A DNA stretch of 64,000 bases, taken from contig NZ_JAEMNV010000002.1 in the NCBI RefSeq assembly GCF_016482825.1, forward strand, positions 885,226 through 949,225, written 5' to 3'. A model generated the notes under the pieces. It was given only the letters and a program-made list of their open reading frames with translations. It made no database searches and had not been told where the DNA came from. Of this stretch, positions 58,247-64,000 are shown one piece after another. A program made the position numbers and the translations under genes. Numbering within the stretch: position 1 is the first letter of the stretch; each line of letters opens with the position of its first letter. The DNA is from Antrihabitans stalagmiti. Lineage in GTDB: Bacteria; Actinomycetota; Actinomycetes; Mycobacteriales; Mycobacteriaceae.

Positions 58247-59113
58247 ATGGCATCAGCTGCTCAATGGTTGGAAGGCGCTCGCCCACGGACCCTGCCGAAC
58301 GCGATCGCGCCCGTTGTCGCCGGCACCGGCGCGGCTGCATCGATCGATGGCACGGTGTGGTGGAAGGCCCTGCTCGCACTCGTCGTAGCGCTGGCTCTGA
58401 TCGTCGGAGTGAACTACGCGAACGACTATTCCGACGGCATTCGTGGCACCGACGACGACCGTGTCGGTCCGCTCCGGCTGGTCGGCTCCAAGCTTGCAAC
58501 ACCGACGGCCGTTCGCAACGCCGCGATCGTGAGCTTGGCCATCGCTGCCGTCGCAGGGATTGCGGTCTCGTTGACGTCCGCGTGGTGGCTGCTGCTGGTC
58601 GGGGCGGTCTGCATCGCGGGCGCATGGTTCTATACCGGCGGCCGCAATCCATACGGCTACAGCGGTTTCGGTGAGATCGCCGTATTCGTGTTCTTCGGTT
58701 TGATCGCGGTGTGTGGCACGCAGTTCGTGCAGGCCGAACGAGTCGACTGGGTCGGCCTCGTGTGCGCGGTGGCAGTCGGATGCTTCTCGTCCGCGGTCCT
58801 CGTGGCCAACAATCTGCGCGATATTCCGACCGACACCGAGTCCGGCAAACAGACACTCGCGGTACGACTCGGCGATGCCCGCACTCGCACACTGCATCTC
58901 GCGCTCCTGCTCGTGCCGTTCGTTGCGACCCTTGCTCTTACGTTCCGCACGCTGTGGGTTCTGGCCGGGCTACTGGCCCTGCCGTTGGCCATCAAGGCGA
59001 ACGGTCCGGTCCGCAGCGGGAACAAGGGTCTCGATCTTGTTCCCGCGCTGCGTGACTCGGGTCTGGCGATGCTGGTGTGGTCGGTGGCTACGGCAATAAC
59101 GTTGGCCACCTAG
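58247..59113 (+). CDS. menA: 1,4-dihydroxy-2-naphthoate polyprenyltransferase
   Basis: 288 residues from ATG 58247; the preceding 800 bases of open frame are a shadow of the regulator gene. The Mg-binding motif [15 protein letters not shown] and the second Asp motif [16 protein letters not shown] define MenA. About eight membrane helices. It attaches the polyprenyl chain from the GrcC-type synthase to DHNA. It is separated from the other men genes by 12 kb, much as in mycobacteria. Confidence 0.95.
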   Translation: MASAAQWLEGARPRTLPNAIAPVVAGTGAAASIDGTVWWKALLALVVALALIVGVNYANDYSDGIRGTDDDRVGPLRLVGSKLATPTAVRNAAIVSLAIAAVAGIAVSLTSAWWLLLVGAVCIAGAWFYTGGRNPYGYSGFGEIAVFVFFGLIAVCGTQFVQAERVDWVGLVCAVAVGCFSSAVLVANNLRDIPTDTESGKQTLAVRLGDARTRTLHLALLLVPFVATLALTFRTLWVLAGLLALPLAIKANGPVRSGNKGLDLVPALRDSGLAMLVWSVATAITLAT

Positions 59114-59175
59114 CTGCTCGTGAGTCCTTTCGGAGGGTCCGACCTCCAAAAGGACTCACGAGCGGCGGAGCCGCC
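59111..59175. repeat. Palindromic intergenic element, copy 5 (menA/methyltransferase junction)
   Basis: Arms GCTCGTGAGTCCTTTCGGAGG and its near-complement (one mismatch) around GTCCGA. The left edge is the menA TAG. On the right the opposing gene runs into the palindrome: its stop (TCA on the plus strand, 59156-59158) lies inside the right arm, so its last codons come from the repeat. Confidence 0.87.
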
Positions 59176-59860
59176 ACACGTATGCCGCCGAGATCGGTGT
59201 CCCCCTGAGCCTTTCCCACGACGGCTTGAGCGCGACCCACTCGTCGTCGATCAGGCGCTCGGCCATCTCGACCAACTCGAATCCGACGGCGACACCGGCC
59301 GTTACGTGGTCGGAGACGAGGTGGACGTTCGTCGTGATCGCGATGTCCTCGCCGTCCGCCGTCGTGAAATGTGTCGGCATACCCGAGGACATGATGAACT
59401 GCGGGTGAAAGCTCACCAGGACGAAAAGCCCCGCGGGCGCCGCAAGACGGCGAGCCTCGGCATAGAAGCCTGCGAGGTCCGCGACGTGCTCGTCGACCAG
59501 CGAACTCACGACGAGGTCGTAGGCGGCGGATTCGAGGCCGGTGTCGGTGACATCGCCGAGCCGCAGACTGTTGTGCGCCCCGCGCTCCCGCGCCCGGTCG
59601 AGCATTTCCGCGGTGATGTCGACTCCGTCGACCGAGTGAACACCGTTGGCCCGCAACCACGATCCGGTCCGTCCTGTGCCGCAGCCGAGGTCGGCGGCGT
59701 GCTGGCTGTTGATCCAGTCAGGGACCTGCAGACATTCGAGCAGCGCGAGGTCCATCGCATCCTCGACGGTGTCCTCGTAGCTGGTCACCCACTGGCCGTA
59801 GCCGGTGCGCGCGTCGACGGTTCGATAGCCGCGGCGATCATAGACATCGAAATTCACCAT
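59156..59860 (-). CDS. SAM-dependent methyltransferase (class I)
   Basis: 234 residues from ATG 59860. Motif I is AADLGCGTGRTGSWLR; post-I acidic in VDGVDITAEMLDRA; motif III region YDLVVSSLVDEHVADLAGFY. It resembles small-molecule methyltransferases of the UbiE-like group but lacks family-specific features. The last five residues (RLRRS) and the stop are encoded in the palindromic element, so the C-terminus may have been changed by repeat insertion. Substrate unknown. Confidence 0.88.
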   Translation of the reverse strand: MVNFDVYDRRGYRTVDARTGYGQWVTSYEDTVEDAMDLALLECLQVPDWINSQHAADLGCGTGRTGSWLRANGVHSVDGVDITAEMLDRARERGAHNSLRLGDVTDTGLESAAYDLVVSSLVDEHVADLAGFYAEARRLAAPAGLFVLVSFHPQFIMSSGMPTHFTTADGEDIAITTNVHLVSDHVTAGVAVGFELVEMAERLIDDEWVALKPSWERLRGTPISAAYVWRLRRS

Positions 59861-59931
59861 GGCACGACGGTACTTTCGGCTGCACCGTTGGCAAATGGGT
59901 TTTACCGGCGACCAACCCCCAGCGCCCAGTC

Positions 59932-60315
59932 CTAGTCCTCGTCCGGAACCAACACTCCGAGTAGCCAGTTCACGATCGCGATGACGAGCGCACCCCAGAG
60001 CGCGGTCCAGAATCCGTCGACTCGCAGACCGTAGTCGGTGGCCTCGGTGATCCATGCCGTGAGCAGCAACATCAACGCGTTGATCACGAGCAGAAACAGG
60101 CCGAGACTCAAGACGATCAGCGGCAGTGACAGGAACTTCAGCACCGGCTTTACGACGGCATTCACCAACGTGAATACGATGGCAATGCCGACGACGACGA
60201 TGATTTCCCAGCCGATGCCCTTGTCGGCGGGCACTTTGATATCGATGCCGTCCAGCCACCTCGCGGCGAGCCAGATTGCAAATGCGGTGATAGCGAGACG
60301 AATCGCGGTGATCAT
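59932..60315 (-). CDS. Holin-like four-helix membrane protein (phage holin family IV type)
   Basis: 127 residues with four membrane segments: IRLAITAFAIWLAARWL, WEIIVVVGIAIVFTLVNAVV, LPLIVLSLGLFLLVINALML and ALWGALVIAIVNWLLGVLV. The NAVVKPVLKFLSLPL element is typical of the small holin-like/DUF family widespread in actinobacteria. It is not a lysis gene here; no phage genes are near. The fourth helix ends with an acidic tail. Role unknown. Confidence 0.85.
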   Translation of the reverse strand: MITAIRLAITAFAIWLAARWLDGIDIKVPADKGIGWEIIVVVGIAIVFTLVNAVVKPVLKFLSLPLIVLSLGLFLLVINALMLLLTAWITEATDYGLRVDGFWTALWGALVIAIVNWLLGVLVPDED

Positions 60316-60382
60316 GAGGTCAATGTTGACACAACATCGAACCTTTTACTCGACCCTTCGGACAGCCTTTGTCGACGTGGTC

Positions 60383-60958
60383 TCAAGCCGCTCGATCGAG
60401 TAGCTCGAGTACCTGTCGTCGCAGTTCGTCGATACCGACGTGCGCTTCGATGACCTTGCGTGCCGTCGGACTGGGGCCGCCGAGGACACCGAGCAGCACA
60501 TGCTCGGCACCGATCCGATCGTCTTTGTGCGCCAACGCTTCACGTAGCGACTGTTCGACCACCTTCTTCGCGCCCGCAGTGAAGGGGATGTGCCCGAACC
60601 TGCGGGGGTTGAAGAAGCCACGTCGTTCGGTAGGCACAGCGCGATTGAGCGCATCCTCGCCGAAATTGGCGTCCAAGCTCTCACGGATGGCATCGAGATC
60701 GATACCGATCGAACGCAGGGCTTCGGCATCCTCGGCACCAAGCGGATCGGCAGCGGCGCCCGCACCGCTGATCGCCGCCCGAACCGAGTCGACAGTCAAC
60801 CCATGTGCGTCGACCAGCGCACGGAGCGACGGGTCAGCGGCGTCGAGGACGCCGATCAGGACATGTTCGACGTCGATGTGGTCCGAGTTCGCCAGCCGCG
60901 CCTCTTCCTGCGCCGTGACGATCGCGATCCGCGCCGCCTTAGTGAATCGTTCGAACAT
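60383..60958 (-). CDS. Clp N-terminal domain protein (ClpC-like, no ATPase)
   Basis: 191 residues with two Clp_N repeats: FTKAARIAIVTAQEEARLAN...HVLIGVL and FTAGAKKVVEQSLREALAHK...HVLLGVL. It lacks AAA+ modules, so it is a stand-alone adaptor-like protein that may bind ClpC substrates or modulate ClpCP. Its ATG overlaps the stop of the upstream HTH gene by one base (TGATG), so the two are co-translated and probably functionally linked. Confidence 0.9.
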   Translation of the reverse strand: MFERFTKAARIAIVTAQEEARLANSDHIDVEHVLIGVLDAADPSLRALVDAHGLTVDSVRAAISGAGAAADPLGAEDAEALRSIGIDLDAIRESLDANFGEDALNRAVPTERRGFFNPRRFGHIPFTAGAKKVVEQSLREALAHKDDRIGAEHVLLGVLGGPSPTARKVIEAHVGIDELRRQVLELLDRAA

Positions 60959-61173
60959 CAGCGGGTCCTCCTGTTGTGTTTCTGATGTACCGCTTGCCTA
61001 CTGACTTCGAGAGCCTGGGCGATCGCCTGCCACGACCAGCCTTGCTCGCGGGCGTTGGCGACCTGGATCGCCTCCAGCCGTTCGAGCAGTCGGCGTAGGG
61101 CAAGCACGGCCCGCAGTCCGACCTTGGGGTCGGGGCTTCCGGCTGCGGCAGCCAGAGTGGTTGCTTCGGTCAT
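60958..61173 (-). CDS. Small HTH regulator partnered with the Clp-N gene
   Basis: 71 residues. After an Ala-rich start, RRLLERLEAIQVANAREQGW-SWQAIAQALEVSRQAVHQKH forms a helix-turn-helix of the type found in small ClpC-adaptor operons. ATG 61173 lies 6 nt from a -10 box (TAGATT), so the message is likely leaderless. Palindromes upstream fit autoregulation. A role in turning on the Clp-N protein under stress is inferred. Confidence 0.85.
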   Translation of the reverse strand: MTEATTLAAAAGSPDPKVGLRAVLALRRLLERLEAIQVANAREQGWSWQAIAQALEVSRQAVHQKHNRRTR

Positions 61174-61179
61174 GACGTC

Positions 61180-61220
61180 AATCTACGTTGACAACCGAGC
61201 GCTGTCAACTTTAATTGACA
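61180..61220 (-). promoter_or_regulatory. Promoter and operator of the HTH/Clp-N operon
   Basis: On the minus strand TTGACA (61203-61208) and TAGATT (61180-61185) are separated by 17 nt, a strong consensus-like promoter. TGTCAA-N6-TTGACA (61203-61220) is a perfect inverted repeat, and GTTGACAAC (61187-61195) lies between -35 and -10. The -10 is 6 nt from the ATG, implying leaderless transcription. Confidence 0.7.
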
Positions 61221-61247
61221 ACTACGTGTGACGCCGGTCGCATCGAA

Positions 61248-61288
61248 TTGCCGTGGTCCTGCATTGCCGTTACATTGGGTGTACACCC
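61248..61288 (+). promoter_or_regulatory. Promoter and operator of the desaturase operon
   Basis: TTGCCG (61248-61253) and TACATT (61271-61276) are 17 nt apart. GGGTGTACACCC (61277-61288) is a perfect palindrome just after the -10, over the expected start point, as for a repressor such as a TetR-family lipid sensor. GAAAGGAGG follows before ATG 61311. Confidence 0.62.
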
Positions 61289-61310
61289 GTTCACTGAAAG
61301 GAGGCCGATC

Positions 61311-62429
61311 ATGTCTGTGAGCACTCAAGTGTTGACCTCTTCGCGACTGGCTCGCCGCGTCCTTGGCTCGTCAGCAGTGAAGGCAGCCTTCACGCCACAC
61401 GGCGTCGACCGGTACCTCGAAATGATCGACCCACTGTGGGCCGAGACCGACGTTCGGGCCGAGATCACCGATGTAGTCCGCAAGACCGACGACAGCGTGA
61501 CGTTGACGTTGCGCCCCAATGCGAACTGGAAAGGCTTCCGGGCCGGTCAGTTCGTCCGCGTTTCCGTCGAAATCGACGGAGTTCGTCGCACCCGCTGCTA
61601 CTCACCGGCGAACTCCGAATTTCGCCGCGACGGGCGCATCGAACTGACGATCAAAACAGACCCCAACGGCTTGGTTTCGCGGCATCTGCGTGCCAACGCC
61701 ACCCCCGGTACAGTTGTTCACCTTTCGCAGGCCCAGGGCGAGTTCGTCCTGCCCCTGCCGCATCCGCGCCGGATCCTCCTGATCAGTGGCGGCTCGGGCA
61801 TCACCCCGGTGATGTCGATCCTGCGGACCCTGTGCGACAAGGCCTACAACGGCCGCATCACCTTCCTGCACTACGCCTTCACCGAAGACGACGTGATCTA
61901 CCGCAAGGAACTCGACGCGATCGCAGAGAAGTACGAGTCGATCAAAATCGTTCGCGCGTACACCAACCAAGAGATCGGCGGCGATCTGCACGGCTTCTTC
62001 CACCGTGACCATCTGCTCGCCGCAGACAAGCACTACGCCGAGGCAGACACCTACGTCTGCGGACCTCTGCCGCTTATGGACTCGGTGCGCGCACTGTGGG
62101 CCGAGGAAGGTCTCGACGACCAACTGACCGTCGAACAGTTCACGGCACCGGTACGAACCGTCAGCAGCGACGACGCCGATGGCGAAATCAGTTTCTCGGC
62201 GACCGGAACAACGGTCGCGAACTCGGGTCGCACATTGCTCGAGCAAGCCGAGGACGCCGGGCTCACCCCGGAGTACGGCTGCCGCATGGGAATCTGCTTC
62301 TCCTGCGTCCGTCGCAAGGACACCGGTGTCACACGGAACGTCATGACCGGCGACCTGTGCAGCGACAACGAAACGTCCATCAAGCTCTGCGTCTCTGTGC
62401 CCGTCGGCGACGTATCCGTAGATCTCTGA
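61311..62429 (+). CDS. Ferredoxin/flavodoxin reductase with C-terminal 2Fe-2S domain (desaturase partner)
   Basis: 372 residues from ATG 61311 (GAAAGGAGG at 6 nt). FAD-binding RCYSPANSEF (RxYS), NAD(P) motif LLISGGSGITPVMSILRTLC, and plant-type ferredoxin domain YGCRMGICFSCVRRKDTGVT with ligands CxxxxCxxC plus a later Cys (KLCVS). It transfers electrons from NADPH to the membrane desaturase encoded 27 nt downstream, as Rv3230c does for DesA3 in mycobacteria (recalled). A perfect palindrome lies at its promoter. Confidence 0.93.
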   Translation: MSVSTQVLTSSRLARRVLGSSAVKAAFTPHGVDRYLEMIDPLWAETDVRAEITDVVRKTDDSVTLTLRPNANWKGFRAGQFVRVSVEIDGVRRTRCYSPANSEFRRDGRIELTIKTDPNGLVSRHLRANATPGTVVHLSQAQGEFVLPLPHPRRILLISGGSGITPVMSILRTLCDKAYNGRITFLHYAFTEDDVIYRKELDAIAEKYESIKIVRAYTNQEIGGDLHGFFHRDHLLAADKHYAEADTYVCGPLPLMDSVRALWAEEGLDDQLTVEQFTAPVRTVSSDDADGEISFSATGTTVANSGRTLLEQAEDAGLTPEYGCRMGICFSCVRRKDTGVTRNVMTGDLCSDNETSIKLCVSVPVGDVSVDL

Positions 62430-62456
62430 GCACCACCAAAACTTAGGAGGAACGCC

Positions 62457-63611
62457 ATGACAACGACCGCACACACCAAGCTCACGTCGGACCAGATCGA
62501 AGCGTTCGGCAAAGAAATGGACGCACTACGCAAGCGCGTCGTCGACGATCTCGGCGAGCGCGATGCCGAATACATCCGCAACATCATCTCGGTGCAGCGT
62601 CGCCTCGAAGTCGCCGGCCGCGGCCTGCTGTTCTTCGGCGTCCTACCCCCGGCGTGGATTGCGGGCGTAACCGCTCTGTCGCTGTCGAAGATCATCGACA
62701 ACATGGAGATCGGCCACAACGTCATGCACGGCCAGTACGACTGGATGCAGGACCCGGCGCTGACCTCTGGCAGCTTCGAGTGGGACAACACGATCGCAGG
62801 CGACAGCTGGCGCTACACCCACAACTACGTGCACCACACGTTCACCAACATCATCGGCAAGGACCACGACGCCACCGGTTACGGCGTCATGCGTCTCACC
62901 GAGGAGACCCCGTGGCACCCGGTGTGGCTGGGCAACCCGGTCTACGCATTCCTGCTGCAGTCGCTGTTCCAGTGGGGCACCGCGCTGCAGGAGCTCGAAT
63001 CGGAAAAGATGATCCGCGGCGAGAAGACCTGGGCGGAAGCGCAGGAGGCGTTCGGTCGGTTCCTCCGCAAAGCCGGCCCGCAGGCGCTCAAGGACTACGT
63101 GATCTTCCCGGCGCTGTCCGGACCGTTCGCGCCCATCACCTTCGCGGGTAACGCAACTGCGAACTTCGTCCGCAACTGGTGGGCGTCGTCGGTGATCTTC
63201 TGTGGTCACTTCCCCGAGGGTGTGCAGACGTTCTCGATCGAAGAGACCCAGGACGAAAGCAAGGCAGGCTGGTACTACCGCCAGGTGTGTGGCTCGGCCA
63301 ACTTCACCGGTGGCCGCTGGCTGCAGATTCTGTCGGGCAACCTGAGCTTCCAGATCGAGCACCACCTCTTCCCCGACCTGCCCGCTCATCGCTACGAAGA
63401 GATGTCGGTCGAGGTCAAGGAGATCTGCGAGCGCTACGGCGTGCCGTACCACAACCAGGCCATGTACAAGCAGCTCGGCAGCGTCTGGAAGAAGATCTTC
63501 AAGCTCGCACTTCCGGGCAAGTCCAAGCCGGCGGAGCAGGTCGAGAGTGTTGTTGTCGACGAGGATCAGCCGAAGGTGACCGTCGACGATCGCAGCCTCG
63601 CGAGCGTCTAA
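62457..63611 (+). CDS. desA3: Membrane stearoyl/acyl-CoA delta-9 desaturase, DesA3-like
   Basis: 384 residues. The three histidine boxes of membrane fatty-acid desaturases are present: HNVMHGQYD, HNYVHHTFTN and QIEHHLFPDLPAHRY. Hydrophobic segments flank the first two boxes. A Shine-Dalgarno (TTAGGAGG) precedes ATG 62457. It introduces a double bond into saturated acyl chains, probably stearoyl-CoA to oleoyl-CoA, using the upstream reductase. The C-terminus ends in a palindromic repeat that has been split by an insertion element. Confidence 0.95.
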   Translation: MTTTAHTKLTSDQIEAFGKEMDALRKRVVDDLGERDAEYIRNIISVQRRLEVAGRGLLFFGVLPPAWIAGVTALSLSKIIDNMEIGHNVMHGQYDWMQDPALTSGSFEWDNTIAGDSWRYTHNYVHHTFTNIIGKDHDATGYGVMRLTEETPWHPVWLGNPVYAFLLQSLFQWGTALQELESEKMIRGEKTWAEAQEAFGRFLRKAGPQALKDYVIFPALSGPFAPITFAGNATANFVRNWWASSVIFCGHFPEGVQTFSIEETQDESKAGWYYRQVCGSANFTGGRWLQILSGNLSFQIEHHLFPDLPAHRYEEMSVEVKEICERYGVPYHNQAMYKQLGSVWKKIFKLALPGKSKPAEQVESVVVDEDQPKVTVDDRSLASV

Positions 63612-63613
63612 GC

Positions 63614-63653
63614 GACCACGTCGGTCGTGAGTCCTTTCGGTGGGCCTGCCCTC
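63614..63653. repeat. Broken palindromic element, copy 6 (left half only)
   Basis: GTCGTGAGTCCTTTCGGTGGG is followed by CCTGCCCTC, matching the left arm and loop of copy 3. The expected right arm (CCGAAA.GACTCAC) is missing; the sequence switches at 63654 to the end of an IS481-like element. Confidence 0.8.
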
Positions 63654-64000
63654 TGTGCTGTCTAGATACATGTGGCACAGATGTGTCTAGATACATGCGA
63701 GACACATTTTAGGCTGCGTCGTGCAGTTTGCCTTGGTATCGCTTGGTGAGGTCGAGCGTCAGATGACCGAGCGCGTCACCGTCGCCGTCGTAGGCGGTGG
63801 CGTGATCACCGTTGCGGAGCACGGTGATCTGTTGCCCAGCACGGATTCTGCCGACACTGATACTGCACCCACCGAGAGCAAGGACACCGTTGCTGCTCAC
63901 CCTCAGACGGTGAATCGAGGCATCGCGTTGAACCGGCAGCGACGTCGGGCCGCCGAGTTCGGGTGCGCTGGACCACGCCTGCTGCGGAGTTCTACGCACC
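63654..64000. mobile_element. Right-edge part of an IS481-like insertion element
   Basis: Begins TGTGCTGTCTAGATACATG and holds two copies of TGTCTAGATACATG (63659-63672 and 63684-63697) and a hairpin ATGTGTCT...AGACACAT (63681-63707), as in IS ends. It contains the 3' end of a transposase read on the minus strand; the rest lies past 64000. The junction falls inside a palindromic element, indicating insertion into it. Confidence 0.7.
63709..64000 (-). CDS. IS481-like transposase, C-terminal part
   Basis: The frame ends at TAA 63709 and continues beyond base 64000, so only about 97 C-terminal residues are visible. The segment SIHRLRVSSNGVLALGGCSI-SVGRIRAGQQITVLRNG (beta-rich) followed by a short tail (DLTKRYQGKLHDAA) matches the C-terminal domain that follows the DDE core in actinobacterial IS481-like transposases. 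The catalytic core is outside the window, so integrity cannot be judged. Confidence 0.7.
   Translation of the reverse strand, partial: VRRTPQQAWSSAPELGGPTSLPVQRDASIHRLRVSSNGVLALGGCSISVGRIRAGQQITVLRNGDHATAYDGDGDALGHLTLDLTKRYQGKLHDAA

Noticed and set aside
59932..60315. Prophage remnant because of the holin-like protein
   Set aside because: No other phage genes, integrase or att repeats are nearby; this holin-like family is widespread as a chromosomal gene in actinobacteria.

Overview
The window is a high-GC actinobacterial chromosome segment, most likely Rhodococcus or a close Nocardiaceae relative. The evidence is a rpoB-rpoC / L7-L12-L10 / L1-L11-NusG-SecE region interleaved with an Mkl-type Mce ATPase and a HadA-HadB type mycolate dehydratase, an almost complete menaquinone pathway laid out in mycobacterial order, an MgtA-type mannosyltransferase, a DesA3-type desaturase with its reductase, and frequent GTG/TTG starts. 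Species cannot be fixed from the sequence alone.

Layout. 1-3.7 kb: the end of a polyol/sugar ABC transporter operon (binding protein cut by the window edge, two permeases, ATPase). 3.7-6 kb: a small membrane protein and a divergent MmyB-type regulator / aldo-keto reductase pair. 6-24 kb: minus-strand information-processing block: rpoC, rpoB, mkl, rplL, rplJ, rplA, rplK, nusG, secE, tRNA-Trp, hadAB fusion, rpmG, tRNA-Met, tRNA-Thr, tRNA-Tyr. It is interrupted by a LipG-like hydrolase (plus strand) and an unusual decapeptide-repeat protein (minus strand). 24-46 kb: yajQ, an inverted-repeat-bounded repeat island, htpX, then the menaquinone region: polyprenyl diphosphate synthase, menJ, an AraC-VOC-DoxX-YciI operon, menG, mgtA, menD, a siderophore-interacting protein with an iron box, menC, a PCMT-like methyltransferase, an esterase, a hotdog thioesterase, menB, pitA with DUF3349 partners, and menE. 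46-52 kb: accessory material: two serine beta-lactamase-fold proteins around a LysR regulator, a Baeyer-Villiger type monooxygenase, and an HxlR regulator / quinone-oxidoreductase pair. 52-59 kb: a DinB/MDMPI protein, a DrrAB-type exporter, a large BTAD/AfsR-type regulator and menA. 59-64 kb: a methyltransferase, a holin-like membrane protein, a Clp-N protein with an HTH partner, the desaturase system, and the end of an IS481-like element.

How the genes work together. MenD, MenC, MenE, MenB, MenA, MenG and MenJ, plus a polyprenyl diphosphate synthase, can make and partly reduce menaquinone. No MenF is present and no obvious MenH sits between menD and menC, where mycobacteria carry bpoC. A PaaI-type thioesterase divergent from menB is a candidate for hydrolysing DHNA-CoA.

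The most unusual structural signals are: (i) a family of palindromic elements, five complete and one broken, that fills gaps between convergent genes and often supplies the stop codons; (ii) an IS481-like end that appears to have split the sixth copy; (iii) a 40-bp perfect inverted repeat enclosing a 135-bp in-frame tandem duplication near 24.1-24.6 kb; (iv) a protein with nine ungapped decapeptide repeats; (v) a promoter-overlapping 16-bp palindrome upstream of rpoB; and (vi) an apparently leaderless HTH/Clp-N operon with palindromic operators. All functional assignments come from reading motifs and recalled family and synteny knowledge; no database search was run.
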